Positions 58,136-64,000 of a DNA stretch of 64,000 nt are shown one piece after another. This DNA is from VRUE01 sp963732225. GTDB taxonomy: Bacteria > Actinomycetota > Thermoleophilia > Solirubrobacterales > 70-9. The number at the start of each line of letters is the position of its first letter. The stretch's first letter is position 1. Below the pieces are notes generated by a model. That model saw only the letters and a list, made by a program, of their open reading frames with translations, ran no database searches and was not told the origin of the DNA. Location: contig CAVSYR010000003.1 in NCBI GenBank assembly GCA_963732225.1, forward strand, positions 161,321 through 225,320, given 5' to 3'. Made by a program: the position numbers and the translations under genes.

Positions 58136-60145
58136 ATGATTCGCTTAACCAAGAGGCGGGCCAGTCTGGTCCGCTGGCGCGGCGCTTATGTGGCCTGCGC
58201 TCTTTTCGCCGTTGCTTTTGGCGCCATCAATGTGTCCAGCGCCGCGGCGCTCGGCGAACAGTGCTCGGGCACCAAAGCCACGGGTCTCGGCGCCTTTCTC
58301 CAGACTCGCGCCCAAGCGGTGTGGGACTCGGACGGCAAAGTCGGGTTCAACAGCTCCTCGGACCCGCTTGCCTGTAATGGCAGCCAGGGCAGCGGCGGCA
58401 CCCCTGGGGTGTCCTACGTTCCGCTCAGCAGCCCAGCCGCCCTGCGTACCTGGGGTGCTGAAGACGGGGTTTTGCACGAAAAAGAATTTGGCTTCCCCTT
58501 CCGCTTTCTCGCTACGGACATTGCCCCTTCCGGCCCCGTCGGCGAAACGGGGACGATGCTGGCAAAGATGAAAGCCGCGCTGGCAAGCGACGTCGCCGTC
58601 GTCCCGGTAACCCAGACCGCGATCGCGATCGCCGCCCACCCACCTGCGCTTCCCGCCCACCCGCCGTGCACGGTGCCGCGAATCACCGCCAACCAGCTGC
58701 AGCGGGTGTTCAGCGGCGAAATCGCCAATTGGCGCCAGATTGCCACCGCCTCTGACTCGAGTCTCGGTGGCGACTGCGATCAGGCGATCACGCGGATCGT
58801 CCGCGACGAAAGCGCCGGCACCACCTATCAGTTCAAGCATTTCCTCAACCAGATCAACCCTTCGCCGCTGTCGTGCACCGGCAAAGAAAAACGCACCTGG
58901 GCGCAGCTGCAGGCACCGTTCGGCGGCGAAAGCCCACCGAACGTCCAATGGCCCAGCAACGCGCAGTGCCTAGCCGGGGAAGGTCACGTGACGACTGTCT
59001 CCGGGCCAGGCTCCGAAGGCGAGTTCGGGCCGCTCCACTACGTCGCCGAAGCGGCGGGGACGATCACCTACGGCAGCTTGCCGGAAGCCCAGCTCTGGGC
59101 ACCGAAACAGATCATCAACGTCAACAACGGCGTCAAATACTCCAGTCCGGAAACCGGCGAAGGTGACGCCAATTGCGGCGCCGCCAAATACACCCGGCCG
59201 ACGGGCTGGGAAAGCGGGGTCGACGTCGACTGGTCGCAGGTCTACGGATCTGATCCCTTGATCGGCGAAACAGCAAAAAACGCTTACCCGATCTGCACCC
59301 TCACCTGGGACATCGCGGCCACCAATCGCTTCAGCGAAGCGGCTGCAACGACCGTCCACGACTACCTCGCGTTCGTTACCGGCGAAGGCGGTCAGGCCGC
59401 GGTCAGGCATATCGGCTACAGGGATCTGCCTGTCCCTATCGCCAAAGCCGCGGCGGCGGCGATTGCCCACATCAACGGAAGTGAAGAAGGCGAAGAAGAA
59501 GAAAAAGAAGGCGAAGAAGAAGAAGGCGGAGGTACCGGCACGGTGCTTTGCACGGAAGCTCCGGAACCGAACAAAAAAGGCGTCCTCAGGTGCCCTCCCG
59601 GCGCCCACTACACCGGCAGCAAAGTCATCGGCAAAATTCTGCCGAAAACCGTCGCCACGTTCGCCTCGTTTTCGGAACCGAAACTCAAAATCGAATGCCC
59701 TGAAGGCCGATTCTCCGGACTCTTCAAAGAAGACGGCCACAGTGAAGGCGGCGGTCTCTTCGAACTCCAGTTCTTCGGCTGCTCGGCCAATCTGCCAGAA
59801 GAAGAAGTGCCGGCCACCGTCGGGCTGGAAAACCCACCGTTCGACACCTCTGTCTTCGAATACCACCAAGCTGAAGCACCGCAGGGCAGCTTTCTCGTAG
59901 GGAAGTCGGAAGGGGCACCACTGTTGCGGGTCCAGATTGGGTCTGAAGGTGGAACCGTATGCGTCTACGTGGGCTTCGTCGAAGGCGCCGTCTTCAACGG
60001 CACCCCGACGGTGCTGGCGACGAAAGGGGGCTGGAAACTCGTCGAAGGGCCAGAAGGATCCTGCCCGATCGTTCTCGGCGAGAGCGCCGAAATGACGATT
60101 GGCGCGAGGGGGGCGGAAGAACCGCTCTACATCGCCGGCGAATAA
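58136..60145 (+). CDS. Secreted PstS-like protein with C-terminal extension
   Basis: A 669-residue protein: signal peptide (about 1-38), a phosphate-binding-protein-like domain (about 40-445; DVAVVPVTQTAIAIAAHPP, FSGEIANWRQIA, ITRIVRDESAGTTYQFKHF, IAATNRFSEAAATTVHDYLAFVTGEGGQAAV). An acidic linker (EEGEEEEKEGEEEEGG, ~455-470) leads to a Cys-rich beta domain (470-669). No permease genes are adjacent, so it may be a stand-alone phosphate or anion scavenger. GGGAG precedes the ATG. Confidence 0.75.
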   Translation: MIRLTKRRASLVRWRGAYVACALFAVAFGAINVSSAAALGEQCSGTKATGLGAFLQTRAQAVWDSDGKVGFNSSSDPLACNGSQGSGGTPGVSYVPLSSPAALRTWGAEDGVLHEKEFGFPFRFLATDIAPSGPVGETGTMLAKMKAALASDVAVVPVTQTAIAIAAHPPALPAHPPCTVPRITANQLQRVFSGEIANWRQIATASDSSLGGDCDQAITRIVRDESAGTTYQFKHFLNQINPSPLSCTGKEKRTWAQLQAPFGGESPPNVQWPSNAQCLAGEGHVTTVSGPGSEGEFGPLHYVAEAAGTITYGSLPEAQLWAPKQIINVNNGVKYSSPETGEGDANCGAAKYTRPTGWESGVDVDWSQVYGSDPLIGETAKNAYPICTLTWDIAATNRFSEAAATTVHDYLAFVTGEGGQAAVRHIGYRDLPVPIAKAAAAAIAHINGSEEGEEEEKEGEEEEGGGTGTVLCTEAPEPNKKGVLRCPPGAHYTGSKVIGKILPKTVATFASFSEPKLKIECPEGRFSGLFKEDGHSEGGGLFELQFFGCSANLPEEEVPATVGLENPPFDTSVFEYHQAEAPQGSFLVGKSEGAPLLRVQIGSEGGTVCVYVGFVEGAVFNGTPTVLATKGGWKLVEGPEGSCPIVLGESAEMTIGARGAEEPLYIAGE

Positions 60146-60158
60146 CGCATTGGCTGGC

Positions 60159-60190
60159 GCCGGCGTCGCGGCTCAGGCCGCGACGCCGGC
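60159..60190. terminator. Bidirectional terminator-like hairpin
   Basis: A perfect 14-bp stem (GCCGGCGTCGCGGC / complement) with a TCAG loop lies between the convergent PstS-like gene and the sdh gene cluster, overlapping the last codons of the latter. No strong U-tract is seen. Confidence 0.7.
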
Positions 60191-61084
60191 GGTAAGCCGC
60201 TCTTCGACCCACTTGGTCGAAGCGATGTGCTTGCTCATGCCCAGTTCCTTCGGCGAAGCGCCGAGGGCCAGCGAGACGAGCTGGGGGAGATGCAAGACCG
60301 CCAGGCCCAGGTCCCTGTTGACCACCTTGGCCGCCTCGGGCTGCTGCATGTCGAGGTTGAGGTGGCAGAGGGGGCAGGGGGTGACCAGGCAGTCGGCGCC
60401 GGCATCGAGCGCGTCGCCGACGTGGGTGCCGGCCTGGCGCAGCGAGGTGTCGCGGTTCATCGTGATCACCGGGAAGCCGCAGCACTTGCGGGCGCCGTCG
60501 TACTCGACGACCTCGCCGCCGAGCGCCTCGATCACCTTCTCCAGGTAAATGTCGCGGTCGGGGAACTCGTCGTAGCCGAGCCGCTCCTTGGGACGGACCA
60601 CGTAGCAGCCGTAGAAGGGGCCGACGCGCAGGCCGCTGAGCGGGCGCGTCACCTTCTCGGCGAGGCGGTCGAGGCCGTAGTCCTCGACCAGCAGCCAGAG
60701 GAAGTTCTTGTTGGTGAAGCCGTCCTTGCCCTTCTCGTAGGCGAGGCCCTGGCCGCTCAGCACCTCGTTGATGTGGGAGCGGTAGGAGGAGTCGGCGTCG
60801 AGGCGCTGCTGGCACTCGGATTGCGCGCCCTGGCAGGTCGAGCAGATGTTCATCATCGAGAGCCCGGTCTGCTGGGCGAGGGCGAAGGTGCGGGCGTTGA
60901 GCGTGTCGGCAAGCTCCTGGTTGTGCTCGGCGATGACGCCGGCGCCGCAGCAGTTGGCGCGGTCGAGTTCGACCAGCTCGATGCCGAGCTTCTGGGCGGC
61001 GATCGCCATCGAGCCGTGCAGCTCGGTGGTGAAGCCGCGCGAGACGCAGCCGGGCCAGTAGGCGACCTTGATCTGCTCGCTCAC
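60173..61084 (-). CDS. CCG-domain subunit of a type-E-like succinate dehydrogenase (HdrB-like)
   Basis: The 303-residue protein has two CCG (cysteine-rich) domains: ANCCGAGVIAEHNQEL (with CSTCQGAQSEC) and ARKCCGFPVITMNRD (with CPLCHLNLDM). These domains bind unusual [4Fe-4S] clusters in heterodisulfide reductases and in the SdhE/C-like subunit of type-E succinate dehydrogenases. Together with sdhA-sdhB it replaces the usual membrane anchor pair. ATG overlaps the sdhB stop (ATGA, 61081-61084). Confidence 0.85.
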   Translation of the reverse strand: MSEQIKVAYWPGCVSRGFTTELHGSMAIAAQKLGIELVELDRANCCGAGVIAEHNQELADTLNARTFALAQQTGLSMMNICSTCQGAQSECQQRLDADSSYRSHINEVLSGQGLAYEKGKDGFTNKNFLWLLVEDYGLDRLAEKVTRPLSGLRVGPFYGCYVVRPKERLGYDEFPDRDIYLEKVIEALGGEVVEYDGARKCCGFPVITMNRDTSLRQAGTHVGDALDAGADCLVTPCPLCHLNLDMQQPEAAKVVNRDLGLAVLHLPQLVSLALGASPKELGMSKHIASTKWVEERLTAGVAA

Positions 61085-62262
61085 GACTCCTCGCTTTCCG
61101 CGGCCGCGGCCGCCTCTGCCGTGAGGGTCTCCTCGGTCGGCTCATCGGGCTCCGGTTCGACGAAGTCCTCGTCTTCTCCGGCGATGTAGATGTTGAATTC
61201 CTCGCGGTGCTCCTCGGCGTGCTTGTAGATCGCCTTGACCTCGTCCTGGGCGCCACCGGGCAGCTTCGGGTGGAGGCCGGGGATCACCTTGTGGGCTGAG
61301 CGGGCCTTGCCGGTCTTGATCGCGCGCAGCACCGTCGGCAGCGACTCGATCAGGCCCTTGATCGCGCCCATCGAGGGTTTGAGCTTGCCCTTGACGCCGG
61401 GCGCGTAGGACTCCTGGACCAGCAGCGCCTCGTCGAGCGTGCCCTTCTTCTCGATGATCTTGACGAACGCCTCCTCGTGGCTGTGGCCGTTGTTGGGGTC
61501 GTCGTCGATTCCCTCTTCGCCGGCTTTGCGGCGCAGGCGCATGATCTGGTCCATCGGCGCCACGCCCTTGGGGCAGGCGTCGATGCAGCTGAAGCAGTGG
61601 GTGCAGTCGTAGATCCCGTGCGGGTCGTGGGCGAGGTCGTGGAGGCGCTCCTTGGTCTCGGCGTCGCGCGGGTCACCGACGAAGCGGTAGGCCTTGGCCA
61701 GCGCCGCTGGGCCGATGAACTCGGGGTCGGCTTCCATCGAGAGGCAGGAGGAGACGCAGGCACCGCACTGGATGCAGGCCATCGACTGGGTGATGTCGAT
61801 CATCGACTCGGGCTCGACCACGTACTCGCGCTCGGGCGCCTCGCCGTGGGGGAGGAGCCAGGGGGTGACGCGGCGGATCTTGGTCCAGTGGGTCGACTCC
61901 ATGTCGGTGATCAGGTCCTTGATCACGGGCATGTTGCCCATCGGCTCGATCACGATCGGCGGCGTGCCACCGTCGGCGCTGGGGCTGACGCTGGCTTTGC
62001 GCTCGGCCATCTCCAGGGCCTCGCCGACCTGGGTCTTGCAGCCGAGGGTGGACTGGCCATTGACCTTCATCCCGCAGGAGCCGCAGATCGCGGCACGGCA
62101 GGAGCAGCGCACCGAGAGCGAGCCGTCGTCGCGATCCTTGGCCTGCAGCAGGCCGTCGAGGACGGAGAGCGAGGGATCGAGCTCGACCTTGAACTCCTCC
62201 CAGTAGGCGCCTTCGCCAGACTCGGGTAGGTAGCGGCGGACTTTGAGCGTGTACTCAGCCAT
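61081..62262 (-). CDS. sdhB: Succinate dehydrogenase iron-sulfur subunit
   Basis: A 393-residue protein, longer than typical SdhB (~240). Plant-type [2Fe-2S] ligands are in CSCRAAICGSCGMKVNGQSTLGC; further ferredoxin motifs CIQCGACVSSC and CTHCFSCIDACPKG bind two further clusters. A C-terminal ~140-residue extension ends in a Glu/Ala-rich tail. It transfers electrons from SdhA to the CCG subunit. ATG 62262 abuts the sdhA stop. Confidence 0.93.
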   Translation of the reverse strand: MAEYTLKVRRYLPESGEGAYWEEFKVELDPSLSVLDGLLQAKDRDDGSLSVRCSCRAAICGSCGMKVNGQSTLGCKTQVGEALEMAERKASVSPSADGGTPPIVIEPMGNMPVIKDLITDMESTHWTKIRRVTPWLLPHGEAPEREYVVEPESMIDITQSMACIQCGACVSSCLSMEADPEFIGPAALAKAYRFVGDPRDAETKERLHDLAHDPHGIYDCTHCFSCIDACPKGVAPMDQIMRLRRKAGEEGIDDDPNNGHSHEEAFVKIIEKKGTLDEALLVQESYAPGVKGKLKPSMGAIKGLIESLPTVLRAIKTGKARSAHKVIPGLHPKLPGGAQDEVKAIYKHAEEHREEFNIYIAGEDEDFVEPEPDEPTEETLTAEAAAAAESEES

Positions 62263-63951
62263 CTAGTAAGTCCTCTCTTGCGGTTCCCACTGGGTGATCG
62301 TCACCTCGGAGTAGGAGATCTCGGGACCGTCGTCGTTGAGCTGCAAGTCGATGTGCTTGAGCCACTCCTCATCATTGCGCTCCGGGAAGTCCGTCCTGTA
62401 CTGGGCGCCGCGGCTCTCCTTGCGCTCCAGCGCGGCGACGCAGGTGCACTCGGCGTTGTCGAGCATGTAGCCGAGCTCGATCGCGCCCAGCAGGTCCTGG
62501 TTGAAGACTGAGCCCTTGTCGTCGATGTAGGCGGTCTTTGCCTCCTCCTTGAGCTGGCGCACCTTCTCCAGCGCCTCGGTGATGCCGGCCTCGTCGCGGA
62601 AAACGGCGACCTTGGCGTCCATCACCGTGCCGAGGTCGAACTTGATCTCCGAGACGCGGCGACCGGAGCCCCTCTCGCGGGCGGAGATCGCGTCGATCGT
62701 CGCCTGCTCTGCCTCGAGCACCGCTTTCGAGGGCCGTGAGCCCTCGGTGCGCTTGGCGCGGGCGGCGGCGTCGGCGCCGGAGCGGCGGCCGAAGATCAGC
62801 GTGTCGAGCAGCGAGTTGGCGCCGAGCCGGTTGCCGCCGTGGACCGAGACGCAGGCGACCTCGCCGGCGGCGTAGAGGCCGGGGATATCGGTGCGGCCGT
62901 CGACGTCGGTCTTGACTCCGCCCATCGTGTAGTGGTTGCCCGGCTTGATGTGGATCGGTTCCTTGGTGATGTCAACCCCGGCGAAGTCCTTGCCGACGAG
63001 GACGATCTCGCGCAGCGCCTCGTGCACGCGCTTCTTCGGTACCACGGTGATGTCGAGGGCGACGGTTCCGTCGTCGAAGCCGCGGCCCTCGTTGATCTCG
63101 GTCTGCTCGGCGCGGGAGACGACGTCGCGCGAGGCCAGCTCCATCTTGTTCGGCGCGTAGCGCTCCATGAAGCGTTCGCCGTTCTTGTTGAGCAGGTGGG
63201 CGCCCTCGCCGCGGGCGCCCTCGGTGATCAGAAAGCCCTTGCCCGCCAGCGTCGTCGGGTGGTACTGGATCATCTCCATGTCCATCAGCTTCGCCCCGGC
63301 GCGGTAAGCCTGCGCGATGCCGTCGCCGGTGCAGATCAGGGCGTTGGTGGTCGGCTTCCAGACCTGGCCGTTGCCGCCGTTGGCGAGGATCACCGACTTC
63401 GCTTGGAAGAGCTCCATCGAGCCGTCGGCGATGTTGCGGGTGACGACGCCGCAGCACTCACCGTCGTCGTCAAGCGCCAGCGCCGTGCAGAACCACTCCT
63501 CGTAGCGGGCAACCTGCTCGGAGTGCTTCATCAGCTGCTCGTAGAGCACGTGCATGATCGCCTGGCCGGTGATGTCGGCGACGTAATAAGTGCGGGCGGC
63601 GGAGGCGCCACCGAAGGCGCGGGTGCCGAGCTTGCCTTCCTCGTTGCGGTGGAAGGTGACGCCGAGGTGCTCGAGGTGGAGGATCTCCTCCGGCGCCTCG
63701 CGGCACATGATCTCGACCGCGTCCTGGTCGCTGAGGTAATCGGAGCCCTTGATCGTGTCGAAGGCGTGCGACTCCCAGGAGTCACCGGGGTTGAGCGCCG
63801 CGTTGATCCCACCCTGGGCCGCGTTGGAGTGCGAGCGGACCGGGTGGACCTTGCTGACGATGCCGACCGAGACACCCTCCTCGGCCGCCGCCAGTGCTGC
63901 TCTTTGTCCGGCCAGGCCGGCGCCGATCACGAGTACGTCATGCGTAGGCAC
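62263..63951 (-). CDS. sdhA: Succinate dehydrogenase flavoprotein subunit
   Basis: The 562-residue flavoprotein has the FAD-binding start (HDVLVIGAGLAGQRAALAAAEEG), AQGGINAALNPGDSWESHAFDTIKGSDYL, and catalytic segments QYHPTTLAGKGFLITEGARGEG and NHYTMGGVKTDVDGRT. It oxidises succinate in the TCA cycle. Start GTG 63951 is preceded by TAGAGT about 8 nt upstream on the minus strand, and an inverted repeat lies just beyond it. Confidence 0.95.
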   Translation of the reverse strand: MPTHDVLVIGAGLAGQRAALAAAEEGVSVGIVSKVHPVRSHSNAAQGGINAALNPGDSWESHAFDTIKGSDYLSDQDAVEIMCREAPEEILHLEHLGVTFHRNEEGKLGTRAFGGASAARTYYVADITGQAIMHVLYEQLMKHSEQVARYEEWFCTALALDDDGECCGVVTRNIADGSMELFQAKSVILANGGNGQVWKPTTNALICTGDGIAQAYRAGAKLMDMEMIQYHPTTLAGKGFLITEGARGEGAHLLNKNGERFMERYAPNKMELASRDVVSRAEQTEINEGRGFDDGTVALDITVVPKKRVHEALREIVLVGKDFAGVDITKEPIHIKPGNHYTMGGVKTDVDGRTDIPGLYAAGEVACVSVHGGNRLGANSLLDTLIFGRRSGADAAARAKRTEGSRPSKAVLEAEQATIDAISARERGSGRRVSEIKFDLGTVMDAKVAVFRDEAGITEALEKVRQLKEEAKTAYIDDKGSVFNQDLLGAIELGYMLDNAECTCVAALERKESRGAQYRTDFPERNDEEWLKHIDLQLNDDGPEISYSEVTITQWEPQERTY

Positions 63952-63971
63952 GAGGCCGGACTCTATAGAGC

Positions 63972-63999
63972 CGAAATCCGACGCCGCAGTCGGATTTCG
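63972..63999. promoter_or_regulatory. Perfect inverted repeat upstream of sdhA
   Basis: CGAAATCCGAC and GTCGGATTTCG flank a 6-nt centre, just upstream of the sdhA -10 region. It may be an operator for the sdh operon or a palindromic repeat; the window ends one base later. Confidence 0.6.
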
Positions 64000-64000
64000 T

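Overview
The window is GC-rich, densely packed bacterial chromosome. It suggests an actinomycete, most likely class Thermoleophilia (Solirubrobacterales-like). The grounds are heavy GTG/TTG start use, a large Alu-containing SRP RNA, many candidate leaderless transcripts, secreted glycine-, lysine- and glutamate-rich proteins, and a three-subunit succinate dehydrogenase whose third subunit has CCG motifs. The lineage call is inference; no rRNA is present.

Layout. 0-9.6 kb: an HD-GYP protein, a zinc alcohol dehydrogenase, a secreted NTR/TIMP-like protein, a GAF-GGDEF cyclase, a glutathione-S-transferase-like protein, a membrane patatin-like lipase, and a run of pterin dehydratase, ArfB-like hydrolase (apparent CTG start), VOC, SHOCT and DUF6325-type genes. 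9.6-12.6 kb: a MarR-controlled DHA2 efflux pump with a 32-bp operator, followed by a metallo-hydrolase. 12.6-15.8 kb: a Fic protein, a VapBC module and small genes. 15.8-23.4 kb: a quinone-type oxidoreductase, a secreted hydrolase, paired unknown paralogues, secreted unknowns, a delta-60-repeat protein, a small three-gene operon with a RelE-like end, and tRNA-Val(CAC). 23.5-27.8 kb: two large convergent defence-type genes, a methylase/specificity/HEPN-like fusion and a GmrSD-like nuclease with an alkyltransferase-like tail. 27.8-37.1 kb: a cation/proton antiporter, a secreted protein, SRP RNA, a CASTOR-like channel with an ABC-2 exporter, acetolactate decarboxylase and a membrane glycosyltransferase.

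37.1-48.8 kb: dnaX-ybaB-recR, a degenerate GGDEF protein, a MerR-type regulator, divergent pstS / pstCAB, and three zinc-ribbon proteins including a membrane-anchored phosphoesterase. A 20-bp motif occurs twice between pstS and pstC and again between two zinc-ribbon genes, hinting at one phosphate regulon. 48.7-64 kb: a thioesterase, a PadR-MMPL operon with a perfect operator, an HD-GYP-GAF protein, lysC-asd, a Na+/H+ antiporter, two tiny paralogous coiled-coil membrane proteins, a PstS-like secreted fusion, and sdhA-sdhB plus a CCG subunit.

Points of most interest: (i) the convergent methylase-like/HEPN-like and GmrSD/ATL-like genes beside a tRNA; (ii) long inverted repeats lying in frame inside coding sequence, one in the dnaX linker (about 86-bp arms, readable on both strands) and one in a glycosyltransferase gene (23-bp perfect arms around a 28-bp palindrome); (iii) widespread TANNNT hexamers 5-9 nt before start codons, arguing for leaderless mRNAs; (iv) a CTG-start arfB; (v) tandem small membrane proteins sharing an upstream motif. 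No transposase, integrase, CRISPR array or rRNA was seen, and no stretch longer than about 300 bases lacks a gene.
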